Source of the DNA: Mesotaenium endlicherianum
Lineage: Eukaryota; Streptophyta; Zygnematophyceae; Zygnematales; Mesotaeniaceae
NCBI GenBank assembly: GCA_009602735.1
Contig: WELA01002258.1
Coordinates: forward strand, 753,220 to 790,404
Length of the DNA stretch: 37,185 nucleotides
Reading direction: 5' to 3'
The position numbers and the translations under genes were made by a program. Under the pieces are notes generated by a model, which was not told where the DNA came from, did no database searches, and was given only the letters and a program-made list of their open reading frames with translations. This document shows, one piece after another, positions 18,484 to 28,423 of the stretch; position 1 is the first letter of the stretch; each line of letters starts with the position of its first letter.

Positions 18484-19983
18484 TGTTAAGAGTGGATATC
18501 ATCAAATCAGAATTGCTGAGAGAGATACACACAATTCTGCTTTCCGCACAAGGTATGGACATCATGAATTTATGTGATGCCTTCCGGTCTGACTAATGCC
18601 ACTGCTACCTAGCTTTATTGGCGCCATAATTGACATCTTCAGACCTTACTTTGATAGGTTTGTGCAAGTCTTTTTAGATGACATTCTCAATTTCTCTAAA
18701 AATTACTTTAAGCATGTTGAGCACCTTCAGCTAGTAATGGAGACTCTCATAAAGAATCAACTATATGCTAAAATGAGCAAGTGTGATTTCTTTAAAGAAT
18801 GTAGTGAATTCTTGGGTCATGTTGTCAGTAAGGCAGGCATCAGTGTGGACCCCAAGAAAGTTCAGACCATAAGGGATTGGCCAGACCCTCAATCTGTCTC
18901 AGAAGTTAGATCATTTCTTGGATTGGCTAACTACTACAGGAGATTCTTTGAGAATTACTCCACCAAGGCCAATAAACTGATTGACCTTACCAAAAAGGAC
19001 ATAGGATACGTGTGGGGGGAAGAGGAGCAAGCTGCCTTTTAGACCCTTATAGATGCTCTGTGCTCTGCCCCAGTTCTCGCTGTATATGACCCCAACAAAC
19101 TCGTACAAGTGGTTTTTGATGCTTCCGACTTTGCCATAGGTGCTATTTAGTTGCAGCCTGTTGACAAAATCACAAAGGATGGTAAGGTAAAGCAAGAGTG
19201 GCACCTTATCCTGTATGAGTCGATGAAGTTCAATCCAGCTGAGATTAGTAATTCTATGCATGATAAGGAACTGTTAGCTATCATACATGTTCTCAAACAG
19301 TGGAGAGCGTAATTACACGGAAAAGCTAATAAGGTGATTTAAGACCATCTAGCTCTGACTCATTTTCGGAAGAAGTCCAAGCTGTCGAGAAGGGAGAATC
19401 CCTGGAGCCAGATGCTGGAGCAGTTCCAGGTCCAGATCGCTTACAAACCAGGGAAGTTGAATCCTGCTGATGCCCTCTCTAGAAGACCAGACTTCCAAGA
19501 AAAGATCTTTGATCGGCATGCTGTTGATAGGGCACTTTGTGCATTCACTTCATTGAAGGTGAAGAAGTCCTTCCTTGAACAACTTAGGAGAGCTTATCAT
19601 TCCGACTCAACATTTGAGCCAAGCCCAATTGATGGTGTGTTACCTGCTACTGCACTCGGTTATAAGCTAAAGGGAGGGGTCTGGGAGACTGAAACTACTT
19701 CAGGACAGCTGAAGTTGGTCACTCCTAGTAACTTGGAACGAAGATCTTTATTACTCCAGTCAGGACCATGATAGTGTACTAGGTGGACACTTGGCAAACT
19801 AGCAAAACATTACCACTAGGAAGGGGTACCTCGGAACGTCTTAAAATATGTTGACTTATGTGATCAGGGTCAGAGTTCTAAGTTCAGACACACACCACCC
19901 GGAAAATTATTACAACCTTTACCTATTCCAACTAGGAGATGGGAAACCATATCAATGGACTGGGTGGTAACTCTCTCGAGAAC
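18484..19983 (+). pseudogene. 5' half of a B-like chromovirus pol (RT to integrase entry)
   Basis: Starts abruptly inside RT motif A ([13 protein letters not shown]). It runs through [16 protein letters not shown] (intact catalytic box), [12 protein letters not shown], RNase H, and the integrase zinc-finger region in several frames. In-frame stops occur near 19040, 19148, 19310 and 19340. It ends with WETISMDWVVTLSRT (first integrase Asp), cut at 19983 by a hAT terminus. It is closest to chromovirus B and keeps the RT box B has lost. The missing downstream half matches the minus-strand remnant at 30292-31392. Confidence 0.88.
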
Positions 19984-20012
19984 CAGGATTACGCCGTTTG
20001 CATGTACGCTTA
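19984..20012 (+). repeat. hAT-2 terminal repeat (diverged)
   Basis: CAGGATTACGCCGTTTGC, followed by ATGTACGCTTAG, matches the hAT-1 terminus CAGGGTTACGCCGTACGC with a few changes and an insertion. It begins exactly where the chromovirus sequence stops. The preceding 8 bases are TCGAGAAC (19976-19983), the candidate target duplication. The following 700 bp up to 20742 show no gene. Confidence 0.75.
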
Positions 20013-20742
20013 GTTCTATAATTCGCTTGTTCCTATAGTTTGTGTTGCTTTTCGTGCTCGCTTAATTTGTGTTTTTAAAAAAAATTAGATATTATTTTTA
20101 ATAAGAAGAGGAACATGGACTTTAAGAGTCCATGCTATGTTGTACATGTCGTACATGTTTGTACTCTTTGACACGTGCCGGGCTGGAAAAAATAATTTCA
20201 GAATCTTTTTTTCGTTCAATTTTTTTTCATACTAATTTTGCTCATTTTTTAAAGTTCGCATGCACGCCAAGTTCTCCGACTGTTCGCTGTTGTTCGTGCT
20301 GTTTGAAGTGCATTGTTTGCTTAGTTCGTTCTTCAACTCCCTTTCAGTTCTCTTTTTTCCAAGCATTTTTGCAAATTGCTTTTATTAAGAATTGACAAGT
20401 AGAGTATGTATTGGTAGAGAGACAAACTTTTTCAAAATGCATGCGGCACATATATAATTTATAAATATTCATTTCAAATTTACATTTCTTTTGCTATAAT
20501 ATGTAATGTAAATCAATATATAATGTTCTTTCCTATCAGTTTCACATATAAGTTGCTTGTTCATACCCATACCCAAAGTTGCATTTTGAAGTCAATTGAA
20601 AGTAAACATTAAGTAGACATTGCACTATGCACATGACACACCAATGCTCACATGCCTACAAACAAATGAAAAAGTGATCCTCACTCTCTTGCTCAAAGCC
20701 AATACTTTCTGCATTGACCGTGAGTTCCTCTTCTAAAACTTC

Positions 20743-21310
20743 TTAAGATACTTCAAGCTCCGCTTCAACAACCCATGGTAGCTTTTCTATACTTGCTACA
20801 CCTAGACTTTTGACACTCTTCTCTTGCAACCTCAACATAGAGTGCACATATACAAGCTTCATTGCCCTACTTGGAAGCAACGTGTTGCGAATGGGGCTCT
20901 GAACAAACCCATATTTTGACCAATTCCGCTCGCAAGCAGAAGCAAATGCAGGTAGGGACAGGACTTCCATTGCAAGAGCCTGCAAGTTTCGATAAACACT
21001 CCTATACATTTCCCACCAAACATGTGCCGGCATACTACTCTTATTTTCCATCACTACACTATCACCAAATGTATCCCCCTTCTCGCAGTAGAGTCTCAGC
21101 TCCTTGTCAATTTGAGCTCTTAGCAAAGTCCCCTTTCCAACCAGCTTTTGGCACACTAGCAAATGGTCCCTCAAGAGAGAACTATCGCTGGCCCAAGAAT
21201 CATGGTCTTGGAAACTCTGGATCTAGGTAGTAGCTTGCAAAAGAGCAAAACAAAACTCTAACATCAACAACAAATATATTCACTAATGTCCATGCATAGA
21301 GAGAGAGAGT

Positions 21311-21381
<71 letters not shown>

Positions 21382-22306
21382 AGCATTGGGAGAGATAAGA
21401 GAGAGGGAACATGACACACAAGGACATGCAAGAAAACAAAGCAGCAAATCAAGTTTATCAACATGCCTAACAGGATGAAGACAAATATGACAATTAACAA
21501 CCTGTCGGTGGAATGCAATGAAGAGTGTAGTTGTCGCTAACGCGCGCCAATTTCCTTGGCAGCCTTGGCTATCCGAGCATCTTTTAGATCGGGGGCATTG
21601 TTGACGTGCTCTTGAATTGCAAACATCCTGGCCCAAATCTTGCCTAATGCTGGCTCGGGAGAGTCAACAAAACGAAGAAGTACAACTATTGGCTCGCACA
21701 CATTTTCCCATACTTTCAATCTTTCCCATATACTATCTTTCCGAATGATATATCGAATCCTTGTAGCCTCATTTGCACACCCATTCTTAGCAGACCACTC
21801 AAGCCAATGACTATCAGCTACCATAGCTTGCAAGGTGTCTATAACCTTATACAATCTTTGCAAGCATAGGAAGTTACTTGCGAATCTAGTGGGTGCGGGC
21901 TTCAACAACTCTAACACATTATTGAGCCTCTTTGCATGCTGACGGTAAATAGCGTGAGGCATATGGTGATTAGTCACAAACTGGACTAGGCCCTTGAAAT
22001 TCTCTATAATCTCTTCTAACTCCTCAATTTTCCCTAGGTCTTTGAGAAAAAAATCTAGACAATGGGCCGCACAAGGAGTTCTAAAAATGTCAAGAAACTT
22101 CTTTTGTACAACCTCACCCGCCTTAACACCATTGGTAGCTGAATCTGTGCTCACTTGCACAACATTTTGAGGACTTACTTTCTTCACGGCTTCAATGATT
22201 AATTTAGCAAGGTACTTACCCGTCTTCTTCTTACCCTCAGTACTAATGGAGTCCATGAACAACTCCACACCACGAGACACTCTAAGGACATCAAGAGGAG
22301 ATGCCC
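20743..22306 (-). pseudogene. hAT transposase (DUF659-type core and C-terminal dimerisation region)
   Basis: Upstream part (about 22306-21537): SRGVELFMDSIS, STDSATNGVKAGE, CAAHCLDFFLKDLGKIEEL and the helical region up to LGKIWARMF, the DUF659/RNase H-like core of plant hAT transposases. Downstream part (about 21250-20743): ASYYLDPEF, then LPAFASACERNWSKYGFV and AMKLVYVHSMLRL, the hAT C-terminal dimerisation motif. Between them about 300 bases with a GA microsatellite may be an intron or insertion. The N-terminus, including any BED zinc finger, is missing because retroelement C begins at 22307. It probably belongs to the hAT whose end is at 19984 and is a candidate helper type for hAT-1. Confidence 0.88.
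21298..21383. repeat. (GA)n microsatellite
   Basis: About 86 bp of almost pure AG dinucleotide repeats with a few interruptions, in the non-conserved gap of the hAT transposase. Confidence 0.95.
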
Positions 22307-23064
22307 TGATGTGTCTGTCTGAAAGGGCAAAGTGCCCTAGTGAAAGCGTAGTGACTCACAAGGAAAAGAACTAGTTGCAATCATACTAAAGAGTGCAGCG
22401 GCATATCACTAAGAAACTCTAGAAAAATCACTCAACATTTTGAAGAGCAAGAAACTGCTCAAAAATGATGTAGGATGGAAGGCCTTGTCATTACAAACCC
22501 GTAGAAATTTACAAAAGTGAAAATTGATAAGAAACAAAGAAGTCATGCCTATGTATAGTTTTTTGCCTAAGTGCTCCTCTCTAGGAGGATGCTACGGAAT
22601 TTCCTAAGTGTTTGTCAACTTGTCCCTTCTTGAATATTCGAGAGTATGCCTGATCAGTCTCATCTGACGTGTCGGGTTGATTTGACGTCCACATACATGC
22701 ATCGACATTACTAGAATACTCTACCTTAGGCGCGCTAGGCTAAACCAAAACTTCTAGGTAAATCGACCTAGTCGGCACTCCGCGTCAGCTAAACTTACGT
22801 GAAGGTTCGAGTTCATTCTAACGGGCCAGATTGCCTAATGTTGTCGATCAGTTTGTCGGTTGCGCTCACCGCGAATAAGGACAGTCGTCAACCGACCTCA
22901 AAACCAATAAAATTTCAGAAATTCGTAACTCTCTCAATACTTGACCAAATTTGATGAACTTTATATCAAAATGACCACACAAATACAGTGTACACTACTA
23001 TGCAATGAAAATATACTTTCAAAAAACTCAACAATGCACTTAATAAATCTATGACCTTATATCA
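22307..23064 (-). repeat. 3' LTR of element C (about 758 bp)
   Basis: Sense strand starts TGATATAAGG directly after the purine tract and ends CACATCA, giving TG...CA and TGAT/ATCA ends. The outer border is placed where hAT transposase coding resumes (from 22306 leftwards). No second copy exists in the window, so the outer border is by reading-frame evidence only. Confidence 0.7.
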
Positions 23065-23530
23065 TCCCCCTCCTCAAGATGCGACGTCCTCGACGCATTC
23101 TGCAGATAACGTCTCAACTTACTCTTATAATGAGTCAAGTTGGCCTCCGGCTCCCAAGTGTTGTCGTCCGCATGGTAGCCTTTCCACTCGACCAGATTCT
23201 CTAGGACAAGTCGTTGACCTCGCTTGACTCATCGATTGTCGACAATTGCCTCCACTTCATACTCCAATACATCATCGATCTCGACCTGTTGTGGCGGTGT
23301 AGGTAGTCGTCCTGGATGTCCTTCGTTTGGGTCAACGTATGGCCGCAGGTAGCTGACATGGAAAATATCATGTATACCTCAGTGTGAAGGAAGTTCCAAC
23401 TTGTAGGCCACTGGATTCACCTGCTTCAGCACCAAAAATGGACCTGTAGGCTGTGAACTGTGCCCGTAGTTTCCTCTTGCCCGTGAAAGGTAGATTCTCT
23501 GTTGACAAGAGTACTTTGTCACCCACATGG
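23049..23530 (-). pseudogene. Integrase tail and chromodomain of element C
   Basis: Read in minus frames: GPFLVLKQVNPVAYKLELPS, IFHVSYLRPYVDPNEGHPG, then LEYEVEAIVDNR, an in-frame TGA, and LVLENLVEWKGYHADDNTWE followed by PEANL. This is a classical chromodomain (aromatic positions Y, W, Y and W conserved) at the C-terminus, so element C is a chromovirus. The frame runs through the polypurine tract and stops a few codons inside the LTR at 23049-23051. Confidence 0.85.
23065..23080 (-). other. Polypurine tract of element C
   Basis: Minus strand reads ATCTTGAGGAGGGGGA immediately before the LTR start TGATATAAGG. The last codons of pol run through it. Confidence 0.8.
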
Positions 23531-23750
23531 ACTATCACTTCTCTCCAGTGCTAGTTAGCATGCTTGACCTGCTCGTCCTGTGCCTTTTGAATACACGTCT
23601 TCGCCATATCCCAAGCCTTGGCCATTTTCTCCATAAAAACTTGTGTAGTAGGAACTTGAGTCTCCTCAGCCTCATCCAACAAGATGTTCCCTGGATTATA
23701 TACTTTTCTCCCATAAACCATGGTGAATGGTGACTGCTTGGTCTATCCCT

Positions 23751-24491
23751 TCATGCTGTTGCTGTAGGCAAACTCCAACCCTGGCAACTTCTTGTCCCCC
23801 TCTGAAGGGTCTTCCATAGTAAAACTCCGAGCACCTCTTGTAGACTTCTGTTGAGCCTCTTACTCTGCCTGTCTGTCTGAGGATGATAGGAAGTGCTTAT
23901 ACTCAACTTGGTCCTTATCAAAGTAAACAATGACCGCAAAAAGTTGCTGGTAAACCTTGGATTCCGATTTGAAACAATCACCTTCGGCAACCCTTGTAGC
24001 CCGAAGATGATCAAAGAAAAGTCGTGCCACATCTGCTACCGTACATGTCTCCTTCATGGGAATGAAGTGTGCCATCTTGCTGAGTCTATCAGACACAACC
24101 CATACTCCATTGTGCCCTTGACTACTGATTGGTAATGATGTGATGAATTCTTTAGCAATCTGCTCCCAAGGATACTATGGAATAGGCAGGGGCTGCAATG
24201 TACCTCCCTTCTTTTAATTTGGTGTCTTGTTACGCTGGCACGCATCGCAACTCCTAACCCAGTCCTCGATGTCATTATCCATATTTCTCCAATAGTACTC
24301 CCGCGTTTGTACGCTTGACATCTTCTCGCTTCCAAAGTGTCCACCATATAAGCAATCATGATGCTCCGCAAGTAGTAAGTCTCGTAGCTCTTAAATGTCA
24401 GGTTCCACCACTCTGTTGGTTTCACCAGAATACCATATGCCGTCCTTCTTTTGCATACTTGAGTTAGACTCAGCTGCTCCACCATCAGCAA
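23751..24491 (-). pseudogene. Integrase of element C
   Basis: Fragments in two frames. 24491-24054 holds the zinc-finger zone and the run towards the first catalytic Asp; 24096-23751 holds the rest of the core. Catalytic positions are lost: the usual VSDRDPRF is VSNRNPRF (second Asp to Asn) and DGQTER is DRQSKR (Glu to Lys). SYHPQTD and LNRSLQEVL keep the family identity. The segment 23531-23750 continues the linker without a clean frame. Confidence 0.83.
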
Positions 24492-24509
24492 ACTCTAGGT
24501 CCTTCTTGT

Positions 24510-25038
24510 AGCCTCTTTGAAGCTTCTCCTTGAAGTCCAGATTGTCCTTGATGAGACAGCTGCAAGGTCGCACCTCCTGGATAAAGCGATTGGGGAGTTG
24601 ATCTTCCCAGGTAAGTACTCAATCTTGTGGTCAAACTGTTGCAGAAACTCCATCCACCTTGCCTGTCATAGTGTAAACGTTGGCTGCGTCATAAACTTTT
24701 CCAAGCTCTTGTGGTCGGTCTTGACGAACACCTTCCGACCGTCCACATAACATCGCAAGATCCTCAAAGCTTGGATAATAGCCAACATCTCCCGCTCGTG
24801 TGCTGCATGGTTTTGCTCAGCAAGACTCAACTTCCTGCTCTCATATGCCACAGGTTGCAATCCTTTGCCTTGGTCTTAGAGAAGAATGGCTCCCACTGCA
24901 AAGTTTGATGCGTCCGTGATGATGGTGAAAGGAAGCTCTGCACTGGCAATTGCCAACACAGGTGCCTGTGTCAACAACTCCTTAATCTTCTCGAAGCTTG
25001 CTGCTCCTTGTCACCCCATAGCCACTTCTCCTGCTTCT
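24510..25038 (-). pseudogene. RNase H region of element C
   Basis: Includes MQPVAYESRKLSLAEQNHAA, HEREMLAIIQAL and VFVKTDHKSL, the RNase H Glu and third Asp motifs, plus FMTQPTFTL. The upstream Asp motif (about 24925-24890) lies in a different frame with a stop nearby. Clearly homologous to residues 580-690 of Pol A. Confidence 0.82.
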
Positions 25039-25938
25039 TCAACATGTCCGTGAGCGGTGCACACACCTTGGAAAATCCTTCAATGAAGCGTCAATAATAG
25101 TTTGCGATACGGAGAAAGCTCCTGAGTTGATGAGTATCAACAGGTACCGGCCAATCTCTAACTGCTTGCACTTTTTCTGCTCCACCTTGACTCCTTCGGC
25201 TTCCACTATGTGCCCAAGAAACTGGACCTCCTTGTGACAGAAGTCGCACTTGCTCATCTTCCCACAGAGCTTCTGATCTCTCAAGAGCTCCAACACCTTC
25301 TTGAGATGCTCCACATGCTCCTCCAAGGTCTTCGAATAGATCAAGATGTCGTCCAAAAATACCACCACAAACTGGTCCAAATAGGGTCTGAAGATACTAT
25401 TTATGAGCCCCATGAATGTAGGAGGTGCATTAGTCAATCCAAAAGGCATGACTGTGAACTCAAACAAACCATAGCGAGTCCTGAAAGCAGTCTTCTGAAC
25501 ATCTCCTTCCGCAATCCGTACCTGATGATAACCACTCTTCAAATTGATCTTCAAAAAATACTTCGCCCCGAGAAGCCGGTCAATCAACTCGTCCACTCGT
25601 GGAAGTGGGTACTTATTCTTGATGTTGGTCTTGTTAAGTACTCGGTAGTCAACACACATCCTCATAGTCCCATCCTTCTTCTTCACAAATAAGAGTGGCG
25701 TTGCAAATGGAGACTCGCTCGATCGGATGAATCCCTTCTCCAAAAACTCCGTCAGCTGCTTCTTCAACTCATCCAACTCCGCAAACGATTGTCGATAGGC
25801 GGGTCTCACTAGTGGCTTGCTCCCTGGTTCCAACTCGATCTTGTGCTCCATAGCTCTTTGTGGAGGTAATCCTCCAGGTAGCTCCTCGAGAAAAACGCAC
25901 TTGAACTCCTCCAACAGCGTCTTAATCTGGGCAGGCAT
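25039..25938 (-). pseudogene. Reverse transcriptase of element C
   Basis: An open stretch of about 300 codons from [20 protein letters not shown] to the thumb region. Motif [15 protein letters not shown] is intact. Motif A reads [12 protein letters not shown]: the invariant catalytic Asp is Asn (codon AAT at 25545-25543, from GAT). Loss of that residue should abolish polymerisation. The C-terminal 45 codons drift into a wrong frame. Confidence 0.9.
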
Positions 25939-26148
25939 CTCAGCTGGCTTCTTCTCTCAAGCAGTTGGGCTCTGCTCCTTCTGAGCAAGGGGATCAAACA
26001 CCACTACTTGCTCATCCGGCGATGTACATTTGCCCGAGTTGTTAGGGTTCACGCTTGCTCCATTTGATGACCTGGCCAGGCCACCGAGGTACATCTCCTT
26101 CACCTAAGTTGTGGACGTATTCACCTCCACCCGTTTTGCTGTCTCCAT

Positions 26149-26675
26149 TCAACTATCACGCCCTTGGACTTTCACTTGTCTTGTGCTCCAGTGCACTTGA
26201 GGGTTGGCATTTCTGAGCCATGGTCGGCCCAATATCACCTCATGGTGACCCAACTCTGCCCGCTCCATAACTTCTTTACTCCGGTGCCCCGCTACTTCCA
26301 CGTGAATAGCTTCCGTGGGTGCACAACTCTTGAGTCTTTGCCCATTCGCCAAATTGCCTCCTTAGGCTCATATTGCTTCTGCACAGAGTTTCGCAACTCT
26401 TTCACCAGCTTCTTGTGCACAAAGTTTGCACTTGCGCCATTGTCGACCATACACTTTGCCTTGTTGTCGTCGACTACTCCTTCCACGATGATAGGCTTGT
26501 CAACGTCTCTTCCTTTGCTTCTCGGCAGGCTCCTGGGGATAACCTCCTTGTGAGTTCTCGTCTTCACGCCAGTAGACACCCCAGAACGACTTACTGGCGT
26601 CCTCCTTTTCCCTGCTGTTGAGGTTGCTTCACCTTCACATGACAGTCTCGAGCCAGATGTCCAAGCTTGCCACAA
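26149..26675 (-). pseudogene. Protease and gag-pol junction of element C
   Basis: The pol frame overlaps the end of gag in the -1 phase, then carries KCMVDNGASANFVHKKLVKE; the active site is DNG instead of DSG/DTG. A second frame gives ELGHHEVILGRPWLRNANPQ, the protease C-terminal signature. 25939-26148 links protease and RT with stops. Confidence 0.85.
26566..26612 (-). promoter_or_regulatory. Candidate -1 programmed frameshift site, gag/pol of element C
   Basis: On the minus strand G GGA AAA (26612-26606) is in phase with gag (caG GGA AAA gga). Five bases later ACGCCAGTA (26600-26592) pairs perfectly with TACTGGCGT (26574-26566) across a 17-base loop, a 9-bp stem. The gag stop TAA (26593-26591) overlaps the top of the 5' arm. 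A -1 slip enters the pol frame (GGG AAA AGG). The heptamer fits the eukaryotic N NNW WWH rule; function is inferred. Confidence 0.72.
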
Positions 26676-26875
26676 TTATAGCAAGGTCCTCTTGGCTTAA
26701 AATTACGCTTTCTGCGCTGCTTCTGAACAAGTCCCAACTCCATAGGTACTAGACCTTGAACACTCGTGCTTGGCGCATGAGATCCAAAGTTTCGGTATCC
26801 TCCAAAGTTACACTTGCTAGTACACGGTTGTATTTGCCTCCAAAGTGAAGTGCATTGCAATGATTTGGTAGGCAT
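26591..26875 (-). pseudogene. Gag C-terminal zinc knuckle of element C (5' truncated)
   Basis: Encodes a basic region and the zinc knuckle CYNCGKLGHLARDC (C-x2-C-x4-H-x4-C), then a Gln/Gly-rich tail and stop at 26591. The capsid core expected upstream is missing and the sequence changes character at about 26880. Its end overlaps pol by 85 bases in the -1 phase. Confidence 0.85.
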
Positions 26876-26880
26876 CTTGA

Positions 26881-27529
26881 AATAGTATTGTATATAGCCT
26901 TTACCTGTTATCTCAAGAGGTACTCCAAATATTCAAACTGCAAACTTGCTTGAAAGTCAGAGTTTTAAGAGGTATTATCTTAGCAGTGACATCCTATACA
27001 AGCTATGTTGAGAGATAATCCAAAATGCAAGCTTGCAATCTTGTTTACATGTATCATTTTTAGGAGTGAGTCAGTCCAGGTCCAGCAACTCGCTGACGCA
27101 CATTGCAAGTCTCAGCAGCCCCCACACCAGACATACATGCAACCTTTGGCCTCATTCTGTCTGGTACAAAATCGGAGCAAAGTGTATATGAATGCAAGCA
27201 ATTTGACAGAGAAGTATTTGGGGTCGATTAAATGAGCTGTTAAAATACTCCAACTTTTGTAATTCTTGGAAGCAATCATAATTTTGTATGGGTGGGAAGA
27301 AAATCTGTACTTAAGTTAATCACAAGGTTGGTGCTTTTGTGATGCGCAAGTGAGGCAAAGCCACACAAATGGAAAAATCATGAATCCTGAAAAAGTATAC
27401 AACGCCAAACTGGTGAACAGATATGCACTCGCTCATATATAAGAAAGGGGTAGCATGCATCTTCCTCACATTTGACCCATGAAGGAGGTGAAGCAAAGGG
27501 GAAAGAGTATACCTTGGAGCCACCGACAA
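26881..27529. other. No gene seen
   Basis: Sequence of mixed composition beyond the broken 5' end of element C. Short open frames have no recognisable domain. No LTR, terminal repeat or RNA gene was identified. Confidence 0.45.
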
Positions 27530-27901
27530 TGTCGTAGATCTAGCCTGCGCACAGAGGGTATAACGTCTTGCAATACATTTTTGCAAATCTTCGACGTTAT
27601 GTATGAGTGGTTGAGCCCTATCTAGCCTTTCCTTCAATTCATATCATTCCGATTCTTTGCCTTCGATCATTTTGCAAATAACATCATACTCCCCAACTGT
27701 GAGAGGCTCAACACTTGTTTGTAACTTTGTATGCCTGCCCCTTTTCTCCTTGAGGCACCTCAATTCGAGGTCAAGTTCCTCTAAGGTACTAATCTTTACG
27801 TGCCGCTCAACCCTTATGTCCTGTAAGAATGTTTGCAGTATGCCTTGTAAATTGGTGATTGACATATTGGGATTTATTTGGTAAGAGAACATGCTAGCCA
27901 T
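27530..27901 (-). pseudogene. Hypothetical helical protein fragment with one in-frame TGA
   Basis: Starts at an ATG in a favourable context (AAGCGATGGC) at 27901 and runs as LQGILQTFLQDIRVERHVK, STLEELDLELRCLKEKRG and GEYDVICKMIEG to a TGA at 27646-27644. It then continues in the same frame with YELKERLDRAQPLIHNVEDL. The amphipathic, non-repetitive composition looks like real coding sequence. I do not recognise the family. It may be an exon of a decayed gene. Confidence 0.4.
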
Positions 27902-28057
27902 CGCTTTTAAGGGGTGCCAAAGAGAAAGAGGAGTTGCTGCAAATCTTCATTGCTAAAAATATGTATAGGAAGTTCTTAGTTTGACGCCAACAACTCAACG
28001 CCATCCTTGTCATGAAGCAAGGAGGAATTAAGTTGCATGCAGCTAAAGAAGTGGGGC

Positions 28058-28423
28058 TCAAGGAACAAATTTGGACGCTAATTGAACTGAGAGTAACTTC
28101 TTAATTTGAATGTCAAAACATAGGCCCTGAGGGCACTCAAAGCCGAAGCTCTTGTCGTCGTACGAAGTATTTAACAACGGTTGTACGTCACATGGGCTTA
28201 GATCAACTTCATAGCCGGCACAAACTTGTGTGTACAAGCCCACTGCGTGAATGCTGTACGGGCCTCCTCCTAACCGAGTGACGCTGATGTCGTTCGACGT
28301 AAAGAATAGACGTTGAACACTTTCCATGACTTCATTCACCCGCCATCTAAGGAGTGGCAGGCCAAACACAACGGATGTCGTTGTAGAGGCGAGAAAATGT
28401 CGCGAATATATTGAATGACACAA
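28058..28423 (-). CDS. Hypothetical coding fragment
   Basis: About 120 codons with balanced composition, including RLGGGPYSIHAVGLYTQVC, GYEVDLSPCDVQPLLN and SFGFECPQGLCFDIQIKKLL. There is no ATG start and no family I recognise. It lies upstream of the 27530-27901 fragment on the same strand, so the two could be exons of one gene; that is speculation. Confidence 0.3.
   Translation of the reverse strand: MCHSIYSRHFLASTTTSVVFGLPLLRWRVNEVMESVQRLFFTSNDISVTRLGGGPYSIHAVGLYTQVCAGYEVDLSPCDVQPLLNTSYDDKSFGFECPQGLCFDIQIKKLLSVQLASKFVP

Larger units (their letters stand above)
22307..26880 (-). mobile_element. Ty3/gypsy chromovirus C (3' LTR present, 5' end missing)
   Basis: Minus-strand order: gag zinc knuckle (26875-26591), protease, RT, RNase H, integrase, chromodomain, polypurine tract, 3' LTR (23064-22307). 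The 5' LTR, primer site and most of gag are absent to the right of about 26880. It interrupts the hAT transposase at 22307. Coding regions are broken in many places and several catalytic residues are replaced through G-to-A changes on the sense strand. Confidence 0.9.

Noticed and set aside
21200-21636. Leu/Ser-rich open frames across the GA microsatellite
   Set aside because: They are translations of the dinucleotide repeat in three frames.
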